Shown in pieces: positions 7,770 through 15,739 of a stretch of 64,000 bases of DNA. Below the pieces are notes generated by a model, which saw nothing but the letters and a program-made list of their open reading frames with translations, was not told the origin of the DNA and did no database searches. A program made the position numbers and the translations under genes. The stretch is from Casimicrobium huifangae (GTDB lineage: Bacteria; Pseudomonadota; Gammaproteobacteria; Burkholderiales; Casimicrobiaceae), in contig NZ_CP041352.1 in assembly GCF_009746125.1 (NCBI RefSeq), positions 2,836,436 to 2,900,435 on the forward strand, in the 5' to 3' direction. Numbering within the stretch: position 1 is the stretch's first letter; every line of letters starts with the position of its first letter.

Positions 7770-9508
7770 GCCAGCTCCTGCGGAAAATACTTGATCACGC
7801 AATCCACCGGATTCGGTGCCGCCTGCCCAAGACCGCAGATCGACGCATCGCGCATGACTTGCGACAGCTCACCGAGGAGGGTTTTGTCCCACTGGTCATT
7901 GGCGATCAGTTGGCGCGCCTTGGTGGTGCCGGCACGGCACGGCGTGCACTGCCCGCAGCTCTCGTGCTCGAAGAACGCCATCAGATTGCGCGCTGCATCG
8001 GTGACGCGATCTTGCTGCGACAGCACGATCACCGCTGCCGAGCCGATGAAGCAGCCATGGGGTTGCAGCACGTCAAAGTCGAGCGGCACATCGGCCAGAG
8101 AGGCAGGCAGGATGCCGCCGGACGCACCACCGGGCAGATACGCGTAAAGCGTGTGGCCGTCGGCCATGCCACCGCAGTGTTCGTCAATCAGTTCATTCAA
8201 GGTGATGCCCGCAGGTGCCAGCTTGACACCCGGCGACTTGACGCGCCCACTCACCGAGAACGAGCGCAGCCCCTTGCGACCATGCCTGCCCTGACCGGCA
8301 AACCAGTCGGCACCGCGCGCCAGAATTTGGGGCACCCAGTACAGCGTCTCGAAGTTGTGCTCCAGCGTAGGGCGTCCAAAAAGACCCACCTGAGCGACGT
8401 ACGGCGGGCGCAGACGAGGCATGCCGCGCTTGCCTTCGATCGACTCAATCATCGCTGACTCTTCGCCACAGATGTAGGCACCAGCGCCACGACGCAGCTC
8501 GATGGTCGGCATGTCAGCGATTGGCGGATTGGCAAGCAGCGAGACGAGCTCGCGCGTGAGCATTTCGCGGCAACCGTGATATTCGTCACGCAGATAGATG
8601 TAGATTGACTCAATGCCTACGGCCCAGGCGGCGATCAGCATGCCTTCGAGAAACTGATGCGGATTGCGCTCAAGATAGTGGCGGTCCTTGAAGGTGCCGG
8701 GCTCGCCTTCGTCAATGTTCACCGCCATCAGACGTGGGGCGGCTTCATTGCGCACGATGCGCCACTTGCGCCCAGCCGGAAAGCCGGCGCCGCCGAGGCC
8801 GCGCAGCCCCGAGTACTCCATCGTCTGCAACACGCTCTCGACATCGCGCGAGCCATCAGCGCATTCGCGCAACGTGCGATAGCCGCCTTGGGCCAGATAG
8901 CTGGCGTAGTCAACGTATCGCTCAATAACCGCCTGCGTTTCATTGCGCGATACGCATGCCGCCACGGCGTCGGTGGTTGCGCCGGCAATCGCGCGCTGGC
9001 CAACCACCGCGACCGGCGCCTGCTCACAACGGCCAACACAAGGCGCGGCAATCACCCGCACCTCGGCATCGAGAATCTGCGGCAGACGCGCCAGCAGATC
9101 CTTCGCGCCCGCCAGCTCGCAGGCGAGACCGTTGCACACCCGCACGGTGACGCGGGGCGGCATTGGCAGATTGCCTGCGGCGTCTTCGCGCACGATGTCG
9201 AAGTGGTGATAGAAACTCGCCACCTCGTAAACCTCGACCACCGCCAGGCGCAGTCGTTGCGCCACCGCCGCAAGGTGCGGCTCAGCCAATTGTCCGAAGC
9301 GATCTTGCAGGGCGTGCAAATACTCGATCAAACGGCCGCGCCGCAACGCCATGCCGGCGCCGGCAGGACCGATCGCACCGACCTCGTGACCCGCCGCCGC
9401 AAGCGCTTCATCAACCGCCGCCAGTGCTGCCGGCGCCACTTCGCGGACGCGATACGCGCTACCTTTTCGTTTGATGCTGGAGACGGGAACCGATGCAACT
9501 GCTGTCAT
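7766..9508 (-). CDS. fdsB: Formate dehydrogenase NADH-binding subunit, NuoE-NuoF (FdsG-FdsB) fusion
   Basis: 580 residues. Residues 1-180 are a NuoE/FdsG-like thioredoxin-fold [2Fe-2S] domain with Cys125, 130, 157 and 161. From about 195 the NuoF/FdsB-like part follows: GLRGLGGAGFPAG (235-247, FMN/NADH site), RGAGAYICGEESA, and the C-terminal [4Fe-4S] ligands CGQCTPC (518-524) and Cys558. This module passes electrons from FdsA to NAD+. In the well-known FDS complexes of Cupriavidus and Rhodobacter these parts are separate FdsG and FdsB chains; here they are one polypeptide with no internal stop. It overlaps fdsA by four bases. Confidence 0.9.
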   Translation of the reverse strand: MTAVASVPVSSIKRKGSAYRVREVAPAALAAVDEALAAAGHEVGAIGPAGAGMALRRGRLIEYLHALQDRFGQLAEPHLAAVAQRLRLAVVEVYEVASFYHHFDIVREDAAGNLPMPPRVTVRVCNGLACELAGAKDLLARLPQILDAEVRVIAAPCVGRCEQAPVAVVGQRAIAGATTDAVAACVSRNETQAVIERYVDYASYLAQGGYRTLRECADGSRDVESVLQTMEYSGLRGLGGAGFPAGRKWRIVRNEAAPRLMAVNIDEGEPGTFKDRHYLERNPHQFLEGMLIAAWAVGIESIYIYLRDEYHGCREMLTRELVSLLANPPIADMPTIELRRGAGAYICGEESAMIESIEGKRGMPRLRPPYVAQVGLFGRPTLEHNFETLYWVPQILARGADWFAGQGRHGRKGLRSFSVSGRVKSPGVKLAPAGITLNELIDEHCGGMADGHTLYAYLPGGASGGILPASLADVPLDFDVLQPHGCFIGSAAVIVLSQQDRVTDAARNLMAFFEHESCGQCTPCRAGTTKARQLIANDQWDKTLLGELSQVMRDASICGLGQAAPNPVDCVIKYFPQELA

Positions 9509-9576
9509 GGTTCTATTGTTTCACTTCGGGCCGGGAGTTCGCATCGAGCAGCAACTCCCCGGCAGTGCGTAGCTCC

Positions 9577-9662
9577 GTAGCCTTGATGCAGCAAAGCGGA
9601 ATCGAGGCACTTGTCACCGAGCCAAGGCAACCCTCGATTCCACTTCGTTCCATCGAGGCTAC
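9577..9662. repeat. REP-like inverted repeat pair (GTAGCC type)
   Basis: Two 31-base arms, 9577-9607 (beginning GTAGCCTTGATGCAGC) and 9632-9662 (ending CATCGAGGCTAC), are inverted copies with a few mismatches around a 24-base loop. The same sequence type occurs at 46527-46615, and as degenerate copies at 19769 and 51495. This is the architecture of REP/BIME elements. It lies between boxA and the formate dehydrogenase genes and could stabilise or attenuate a boxCBA-fds transcript. Confidence 0.75.
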
Positions 9663-9686
9663 GGTCGGCAGCGACGTATTGCCCCG

Positions 9687-10967
9687 TCAATACGTCTCCA
9701 GATGCAATCGTCCTTCGCGCCTCAGCTCGGCATGCAGTGCCTGCCAGTCCAGCCCATGCGCAATGGCAGTGTCGCGGAGCACATCCAGAACCCCAGTTTC
9801 CATGCCCTTGATGCCGCAGACATAGATGCAGGTATTTTTGTCCTTGAGTAGCGCAGCAACATCCGCCGCACGCTCCCGCATGGCATCCTGTACATAGCGC
9901 TTGGGCTGGTTTGGGGTGCGAGAGAAGGCGAAGTTGATGTCGATGAAGTCCTTGGGCAGATTCATCAGCGGGCCGAAGTAGGGCAGCTCTTTCTGTGAGC
10001 GGGCGCCAAAGAAGAGCATCAGCTTGCCGCCCTCACCCTTGTCGCGACGACGGCGACGGCGTTCGGTCATTGCGCGCATCGGTGCGCTGCCGGTGCCGGT
10101 GCAGATCATCAGGATATTGCTGCCCGCGTGATTGGGCATCAGGAAACTGGTCCCAAACGGACCGATCACCTGCACGGTGTCGCCCTTCTTCAGGTCGCAA
10201 ACGTAGTTCGACGCCACGCCACGCACCGGCTTGCCGTCGTAGTCCTCGGTGACGCGCTTCACCGTCAGTGAGATGTTGTTGTAATTCGGTCGTTCGCCGT
10301 CGCGTGGGCTGGCGATCGAGTATTGCCGCGCATGATGCGGGCGACCGTTGGCATCCACACCCGGCGGGATCACGCCGATCGATTGCCCCTCGAGCACCGG
10401 GAACGGCGTGCTGCCGAAATCGAGCACGATGTGATGGGTGTCACTGTCGGTGCCGAGCTCGGTCACACGGAAGTTGCCGCTGACCGTGGCTGTGACCGGC
10501 GCCTTGTGCCCGTAAAGGTTCACATACGGATGCGCGGCCGACCACGGCGGAACCACAGCGCCGGCGCCAAGAGAAATCGCCGAATTGGCCTGCGCCAGTT
10601 GCTCGGCTTCGGCAGGCAACAGGTCCGCCACATCCGTGGCTGCCGAGGTGCCCGCAACCACGGGAATCTCAAAATGCTTCTGCGACGGCAGGATGTCCCA
10701 GGTCAATTGCTCGGTTGTGCTGTAGGCATCGGCGCGCAGCACATTGCGCCAGTTATCAATTGATCCGGTCGGGCACGGCGGGATGCAGGCCATGCAGGCG
10801 TTGCACTTGCTGGCATCGACCACGTAGTTGCGCGAGTCATGCGTGATGGCGTCGACCGGGCAGGTTTCCTCGCAGGTGTTGCAGCGGATGCAGATCTCGG
10901 GGTCAATCAGGTGCTGGCGGAGGACGGCGGATTCGACCGATTCGGTGGCTTCAGCAGTGGAGGTCAT
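9687..10967 (-). CDS. boxA: Benzoyl-CoA 2,3-epoxidase reductase component BoxA
   Basis: 426 residues, the NADPH-dependent reductase feeding electrons to the epoxidase BoxB. Two [4Fe-4S] ferredoxin motifs sit at the N terminus (Cys26/29/32/36 and Cys55/58/61/65), followed by a ferredoxin-NADP reductase fold with the FAD motif ARQYSIASP and nucleotide-binding [14 protein letters not shown], and a C-terminal aromatic end (HLETY). This ferredoxin-FNR fusion is diagnostic of BoxA. It lies downstream of boxC and boxB on the same strand but is separated from boxB by 299 bases holding repeat copy B and a hairpin, so a separate or attenuated transcript is possible. Confidence 0.94.
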   Translation of the reverse strand: MTSTAEATESVESAVLRQHLIDPEICIRCNTCEETCPVDAITHDSRNYVVDASKCNACMACIPPCPTGSIDNWRNVLRADAYSTTEQLTWDILPSQKHFEIPVVAGTSAATDVADLLPAEAEQLAQANSAISLGAGAVVPPWSAAHPYVNLYGHKAPVTATVSGNFRVTELGTDSDTHHIVLDFGSTPFPVLEGQSIGVIPPGVDANGRPHHARQYSIASPRDGERPNYNNISLTVKRVTEDYDGKPVRGVASNYVCDLKKGDTVQVIGPFGTSFLMPNHAGSNILMICTGTGSAPMRAMTERRRRRRDKGEGGKLMLFFGARSQKELPYFGPLMNLPKDFIDINFAFSRTPNQPKRYVQDAMRERAADVAALLKDKNTCIYVCGIKGMETGVLDVLRDTAIAHGLDWQALHAELRREGRLHLETY

Positions 10968-11057
10968 GGCAAATCTTTCGAATTGGCTTCAGCAATTGCC
11001 TGCGCGCCGACGCGCCTGCACAGGTGAGATTGAAGCGTAGAACAAACGCTGGCAGGC

Positions 11058-11179
11058 ATTGGCTCTTTCGTGAAAGCCGCATTCAAATTGGGCCTAGGAC
11101 CACAAAATCCATTTAGTCGACTTTCGGCGATTCGCTAGCGAAAGCCCAAACAAAACGGGGTTTCCCACAAAAAGCCAAT
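11058..11179 (+). repeat. Dispersed ~120-bp imperfect palindrome, copy B
   Basis: 122 bases. Outer arms start ATTGGCTCTTTC (11058) and end AAAAAGCCAAT (11179); inner arms are TTGGGCCTAG (11088) and AAGCCCAA (to 11149); the core is AGTCGACTTT (11115-11124). The right flank, CGGGGTTTCC followed by AAAAAGCCAA, is nearly the same as in copy F. The copy fills most of the 299-base gap between boxB and boxA (10968-11266); the remainder holds a bulged hairpin (about 11190-11224) and the hairpin at 11236. No gene is visible in the gap. Confidence 0.65.
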
Positions 11180-11235
11180 GCGCCAAGTTAACCCGTCAGC
11201 CAGCGAAGCGACGCTGATCGGGTTGAACGCGTGGA

Positions 11236-11266
11236 GCGATTCGGGCGGCAAGCCGTCCCGAATCGC
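11236..11266 (-). terminator. Hairpin directly after boxB
   Basis: A perfect 10-base stem GCGATTCGGG / CCCGAATCGC with an 11-base loop begins one base after the boxB stop codon. There is no run of U after it, so it is not a canonical Rho-independent terminator. It may be a 3'-end stabiliser or an attenuator between boxB and boxA. Confidence 0.45.
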
Positions 11267-12697
11267 CTAGTTGAAGCGCACGTACTGGAAGTCGATTGGC
11301 TGGCGATTGATGCCCATCACCGGCGGCGCAATCCAGTTGGCAAACTTGCCCGGATCCACCACGCGGCCCATCAGTGACGCCACGAAGGCGCGATCTTCAG
11401 CGCTCGGCAGCCAGTGTTTCTCGTTGGCGGCCCATTCCGCCTCGGACACCACGCGACCATCCGGGCTCACCTTCACGCCCGAGAGCGTGCCAATCTTGCG
11501 GTTGAAGGCCTTGTGCGGCGTGACCAGGCGGAACGGTATTCCGGCCTTTTCGATGACCTTGTTCCAGCGATTGACGCCGCCGATCGAATCCTTGATGTAG
11601 TCATCGCGCAGCACTTCGTTCAGCGCGTTGAGCATCGGCACCTGGCGCTCGACCAGCTTACCGTCCTGCACAGCGAGCACGCCATACGTCTGGCCCTGCA
11701 AACGATGATCATCGTCGCGCTTGGTTTCTTCGAAGCGGCCCTTGAGACCACTGTTGTAGAAGATCGCAGCGTTGCTGGACTCATCGGCGCCGAAGAGATC
11801 AATGGTCACGCTGAAGTGGAAGTTGAGGTAGCGCTGGATCGTCTCCAGATCAATCACGCCTGCCGCACGAATCTTCGCCGGGTCGTCGGTCTTCAGCTGG
11901 TTCATCACGTCACAGGTGCGCTGGATCACGCGCGAGACACCGCTCTCGCCCACGAACATGTGATGCGCTTCTTCGGTGAGCATGAACTTGGTGGTGCGAG
12001 CCAGCGGATCGAAGCCACTCTCGGCCAGCGCACAGAGCTGGAACTTGCCGTCACGGTCAGTGAAGTAGGTGAACATGTAGAACGACAGCCAGTCCGGCGT
12101 CTTCTCGTTGAAGGCGCCCAGGATGCGCGGGTTGTTCTCGTCGCCCGAGCGGCGATCGAGCAGTGCTTCGCCTTCCTCGCGGCCGTCGCGGCCGAAGTAC
12201 TTGTGCAGCAGGTAGACCATCGCCCACAGGTGGCGGCCCTCTTCCACATTCACCTGGAACAGGTTGCGCAGATCGTACTGGCTTGGCGCGGTCAGGCCAA
12301 GGTGACGCTGCTGCTCCACCGAGGCCGGCTCGGTGTCGCCCTGCGTCACGATAATGCGGCGCAGGTTGGCGCGGTGCTCGCCCGGCACTTCCTGCCACGC
12401 CGCTTCGCCTTTGTGCTCACCGAAATTGACCTGGCGGCCTTCGTCCTTCGGATTCAGGAAGATGCCCCAGCGGTAATCAGGCATCTTGACGTGGCCGAAT
12501 TGCGCCCAACCCTGCGGGTCCACACTGATCGCGGTGCGCAGGTAAACGTCGAAATTCTGCGAGCCATCCGGCCCCATGTCGCCCCACCACGAGAGGTAGT
12601 TCGGCTGCCAGTGCTCAAGCGCGCGTTGCAGCGTCTTGTCCTCTGACAGATTCACATTATTCGGGATCTTCTCGCTGTAGTTGATGCTGCCGCTCAT
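11267..12697 (-). CDS. boxB: Benzoyl-CoA 2,3-epoxidase oxygenase component BoxB
   Basis: 476 residues, the diiron oxygenase that converts benzoyl-CoA to its 2,3-epoxide using O2 and electrons from BoxA. Expected iron ligands are present with a constant offset from the Azoarcus enzyme: Glu123, Glu153, His156, Asp214, Glu243, His246 (motifs VEEGRHLWAM and LTEEAHHMFVGES). Length and sequence match the family throughout. The gene is 52 bases downstream of boxC on the same strand. Assignment is secure; the ligand numbering is by analogy from memory of the solved structure. Confidence 0.96.
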   Translation of the reverse strand: MSGSINYSEKIPNNVNLSEDKTLQRALEHWQPNYLSWWGDMGPDGSQNFDVYLRTAISVDPQGWAQFGHVKMPDYRWGIFLNPKDEGRQVNFGEHKGEAAWQEVPGEHRANLRRIIVTQGDTEPASVEQQRHLGLTAPSQYDLRNLFQVNVEEGRHLWAMVYLLHKYFGRDGREEGEALLDRRSGDENNPRILGAFNEKTPDWLSFYMFTYFTDRDGKFQLCALAESGFDPLARTTKFMLTEEAHHMFVGESGVSRVIQRTCDVMNQLKTDDPAKIRAAGVIDLETIQRYLNFHFSVTIDLFGADESSNAAIFYNSGLKGRFEETKRDDDHRLQGQTYGVLAVQDGKLVERQVPMLNALNEVLRDDYIKDSIGGVNRWNKVIEKAGIPFRLVTPHKAFNRKIGTLSGVKVSPDGRVVSEAEWAANEKHWLPSAEDRAFVASLMGRVVDPGKFANWIAPPVMGINRQPIDFQYVRFN

Positions 12698-12749
12698 GGG
12701 GACACTCCTTGCTGGGTACTGTTCTGCAAACTGTGGATGGACTCGCCGG

Positions 12750-14426
12750 TTACACGCGATTCATGTCAAAGGCGGCCTTCTCGCCCTTGCCGTAGACCTT
12801 GAGCGCGCCTTTCTCGCCCACCGCATTGGGGCGCTGGAAAATCCAGTTTTGCCACGCAGTCAGACGACCGAAGACGCGGGTGACCATGTTCTCCTTGCCG
12901 TTGAAGCGCAGGTTGGCCTCCATGCCGGTCAGCGCGTCGGGCGACATGGCGGCGCGCTCTTCCAGCGCAATGCGCACCTCGTCGGTCCAGTCGATATCGT
13001 CCGGTGCCGAAGTGACGAGTCCGAGCGCGAACGCCGCATCGGCATCGAGCGACTGGCCCGCCTTCGCGCGGATCGCGTCGAGTACCGGCGCTTCTTCGTA
13101 GAAGCGGCGCTGCAGGCGCGATTGCCCGGTGGCCATCGGCAACATGCCAAAGTTCATGTCGCCCACGATGAGCTTCGGTGCCTTCGCCGCATCGTCCGGC
13201 AGCGCCAGCATGTAGCTGCGATCAGCCGCGAGCGCCAGTTCAAGGAAGGTGCCGGCGAAGCAGGAGCCGGGCTCGATCAGCGAGAACAAGCTGCGTGATG
13301 ACACATCGATGCGCGAGAAAGTGCGACGGATCAAGCCAATCGTCTCGCGCACCAGCCAGTGATCCTTGAACTTGACTAGCGTGGCATCGCTGGCGAGCAC
13401 CGCAGCGGCATCGCCTTCGGTTTTCAAAATCCAGGTGCCGATGTCCAGCTCATTGGTGCGCATCGACAGGATCGCATCGTCGAGCTCGCGTGCCATCGCC
13501 AGCGGCCACCACGCAGCGCCCTGGGCTTCAATGCCTTCGATGCTGTCCGGCGTTGCGGCCGTCGGCGCCTTGACTGTAAACGTGGCCTGACGCCGTGCAC
13601 GATCAATGTTCACCGTTACGTTGGCGTAGGTGAGTGAATCGGCGCCTTCAGAGCGTTCAACGCGCGGCAGAGGCACGCCCTTGCCGGTGGCCGGACGATC
13701 ACTCTTCGCTGCAAGCTCAAGCGCACGTGCCTTCACCCTTTCGGCAAACTGCGCCGGCTTGGCGATGTCATCCACCAGCCGCCAGTCTTTCGCTTTCTGG
13801 CCACGCACCCCCTCTGTCGTGGTGCAGAAGATGTCGGCCAGATCGTGGCGCACATGGCGCTTGTCAGTCACCCGCGTCAGCCCGCCGGTGCCCGGCAACA
13901 CGCCCAGCAGCGGCACTTCTGGCAGCGAAACTGCGGACGAGCGGTCGTCAACCAGCAGGATTTCGTCGCAGGCCAGCGCCAGCTCGTAGCCACCACCCGC
14001 GCAGGAACCGTTCACGGCCGCGAGGAACTTGAGACCCGAGTTAGCACTGGAGTCTTCGAGGCCGTTACGTGTTTCGTTGGTGAATTTGCAGAAATTCACT
14101 TTCCACGCGTGGCTCGACACGCCCAGCATAAAGATATTGGCACCCGAGCAGAACACGCGGTCCTTGAGGCTGGTCACCACCACGGTGCGAACTTCGGGGT
14201 GCTCGAAACGGACGCGATTGACGGCGTCATGCAGCTCAATATCGACGCCGAGGTCGTAGCTGTTGAGCTTCAGCTTGTAACCAGGCTTCAGACCAGCGTT
14301 TTCGTCAACGTTCATCGCCAGCGTGGCGATCGGGCCGTCGAACGAGAGCCACCAGTGGTGGTATTTAGCCGGTTCGGTGCGGTAGTCGATCTTGCTGACG
14401 GCGGTATCAGCGATTGCTGCGGACAT
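12750..14426 (-). CDS. boxC: 2,3-epoxybenzoyl-CoA dihydrolase BoxC
   Basis: 558 residues, an unusually long crotonase-superfamily enzyme that hydrolytically opens the epoxide ring, releasing formate and 3,4-dehydroadipyl-CoA semialdehyde. Two enoyl-CoA-hydratase-like halves are seen; the first contains the oxyanion segment FCSGANIFML and the helix NGSCAGGGYELALACDEI, the second SLIEPGSCFAGTFLELALAAD. It is the first structural gene of the minus-strand box transcript, preceded by a promoter at 14571-14599 with overlapping BoxR-type sites and a leader of about 138 bases. Formate produced here is the likely substrate of the dehydrogenase downstream. Confidence 0.96.
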   Translation of the reverse strand: MSAAIADTAVSKIDYRTEPAKYHHWWLSFDGPIATLAMNVDENAGLKPGYKLKLNSYDLGVDIELHDAVNRVRFEHPEVRTVVVTSLKDRVFCSGANIFMLGVSSHAWKVNFCKFTNETRNGLEDSSANSGLKFLAAVNGSCAGGGYELALACDEILLVDDRSSAVSLPEVPLLGVLPGTGGLTRVTDKRHVRHDLADIFCTTTEGVRGQKAKDWRLVDDIAKPAQFAERVKARALELAAKSDRPATGKGVPLPRVERSEGADSLTYANVTVNIDRARRQATFTVKAPTAATPDSIEGIEAQGAAWWPLAMARELDDAILSMRTNELDIGTWILKTEGDAAAVLASDATLVKFKDHWLVRETIGLIRRTFSRIDVSSRSLFSLIEPGSCFAGTFLELALAADRSYMLALPDDAAKAPKLIVGDMNFGMLPMATGQSRLQRRFYEEAPVLDAIRAKAGQSLDADAAFALGLVTSAPDDIDWTDEVRIALEERAAMSPDALTGMEANLRFNGKENMVTRVFGRLTAWQNWIFQRPNAVGEKGALKVYGKGEKAAFDMNRV

Positions 14427-14567
14427 GGATCAGGGCTCCTCGGCTTTCTGCCTGCCTCTCCGGCTCAATTCGCCAGATTGCGCAAACGGACTATGTTCTG
14501 TGGCGCGGACCGGCCAGCATGCGTCACCAGTTTCGGCGTTTGGCGCAACAAGCAGGCCTCAATGACA

Positions 14568-14622
14568 CGCATTATTGTGCATTTATTGAACCATGTCAAG
14601 CAACAAACTGCACTTTATTGCG
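14568..14622 (-). promoter_or_regulatory. boxC promoter with two BoxR-type operators
   Basis: On the minus strand TTGACA (14599-14594), a 17-base spacer and AATAAT (14576-14571) form a near-consensus sigma70 promoter. The site TGCA-CAATAA-TGCG (14581-14568, minus strand) lies exactly over the -10. A second, TGCA-CTTTAT-TGCG (14609-14622, plus strand), lies just upstream of the -35 and overlaps the end of boxR. A third identical spacing occurs at 15656. From memory, BoxR of Azoarcus binds TGCA-N6-TGCA repeats. Repression by occlusion of the -10 and relief by benzoyl-CoA is inferred. Confidence 0.7.
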
Positions 14623-15598
14623 TTTTTAGCGTCGCCGCTGTCACCATCGCCAGCAAGGCAGCGGCGCTTTCGTCGAGACTCTTGCCCGACGTATCGAAGG
14701 CAATATCCGCCTTGCTGTAGAAAGCGGCTCGCCCGGCAAGGATGCGCTTGAGGTCATCCATTGCCTCACCAAGCGCAGCCGCTGGCGTCTCGCGTCCGCT
14801 GGCAGCGGCGCCCGATCCGCTGGCCGCCATCGGCCGGAAGTCGCCCTGGGCAATCACCCGGCTCATATGCTCTTCGGGCGAGGCTTTGAGCCACACCGTG
14901 AAGCAATTGGCAAGCAGCAGATTGAAATTCGACGCATCCGACACGATGCCCCCCGGCGTCGCAATCACCGCATCCGGGTAGAGCTGGATAGTCTCCTCAA
15001 GCGCCCTGCGCTCGTAGCGCCGGTAGGCGTTGGGGCCGAGCAGATTGTGTATTTCAGTCAGACCACAGCCGGAGACCCGCTCAATTTCGCGGTTGAGTTC
15101 CACGAAGGGCGCATCCAGCGAGTCCGCCAGCCGCTGCCCGAGGGTGGACTTGCCGGCGCCGCGCAACCCTACCAGCGCAATGCGCCGCGAGCGCGCCGAC
15201 TGGCTGCCAGCTTCGCCATAGGCTTCTGCCAGCGCCAGACGGCCGCGACGCAGCTCATCGTCGCTGCGATTGCGCAGCAAATCGCGAATCAACAGCCACT
15301 CTGGCGACGCGGTAGTTTCGTCACCCACCAGCTCGGCAATCTGGGTGTCGAGGGCATGTGCCACCTGACGCAGAATCAGCACCGAGGCATTACCCACCCC
15401 GCCTTCCAGGCTGGCCAGGTGGCGCTCCGACACATCCGATGCAGTCGCCAGATCGCGTCGCGTCATCCCCTTGCGCGCACGCAGCGAACGCACCCGTTCG
15501 CCCAGCGCGACCAGAAAGGCGTCGCGCACGTCGCCATCGCCCGATTGAACAATTTCCGGATCAGTGCGACGCACGGTGTTGCTCTCTTGCGGGTGCAC
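14615..15598 (-). CDS. boxR: BoxR-type transcriptional regulator (XRE HTH plus shikimate-kinase-like domain)
   Basis: 327 residues. An XRE helix-turn-helix (about 30-90; RSLRARKGMTRRDLATASD then VSERHLASLE) is joined to a shikimate-kinase-like ligand domain with P-loop GLRGAGKST (from about 143). In Azoarcus BoxR/BzdR this fold senses benzoyl-CoA and controls the benzoate genes. The start is a GTG at 15598 with no strong ribosome site, so the N terminus is uncertain. It is read toward boxC and diverges from boxD, sharing a promoter region with an operator at 15656-15669, which suggests autoregulation. Confidence 0.92.
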   Translation of the reverse strand: MHPQESNTVRRTDPEIVQSGDGDVRDAFLVALGERVRSLRARKGMTRRDLATASDVSERHLASLEGGVGNASVLILRQVAHALDTQIAELVGDETTASPEWLLIRDLLRNRSDDELRRGRLALAEAYGEAGSQSARSRRIALVGLRGAGKSTLGQRLADSLDAPFVELNREIERVSGCGLTEIHNLLGPNAYRRYERRALEETIQLYPDAVIATPGGIVSDASNFNLLLANCFTVWLKASPEEHMSRVIAQGDFRPMAASGSGAAASGRETPAAALGEAMDDLKRILAGRAAFYSKADIAFDTSGKSLDESAAALLAMVTAATLKTQ

Positions 15599-15655
15599 CA
15601 GCCCGGCAGACGGAGACCCACAAGGACAATGTAATTGCTTGTCTGACCATAAAAT

Positions 15656-15669
15656 GCATTATATTGCGT
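15656..15669. promoter_or_regulatory. BoxR-type operator over divergent boxR/boxD promoters
   Basis: TGCATTATATTGCG is TGCA-N6-TGCG, the same spacing as the two sites before boxC. It contains a plus-strand -10 candidate TATATT (15661-15666, toward boxD, with TTGTCT 15 bases upstream) and a perfect minus-strand -10 TATAAT (15664-15659, toward boxR, weak -35). One bound regulator could thus block both promoters. A further partial half-site series continues to 15690. Confidence 0.65.
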
Positions 15670-15739
15670 ATTTCGCAAATGCGTTATTCAGCATTTTTCC
15701 CGAAAAGCAAGATCGCGGCAACCGGAACAGGACCATTTG

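Noticed and set aside
9577-9662. Rho-independent terminator after boxA
   Set aside because: The long palindrome has no U-run and recurs elsewhere with the same sequence, so a REP-like repeat is the better explanation.
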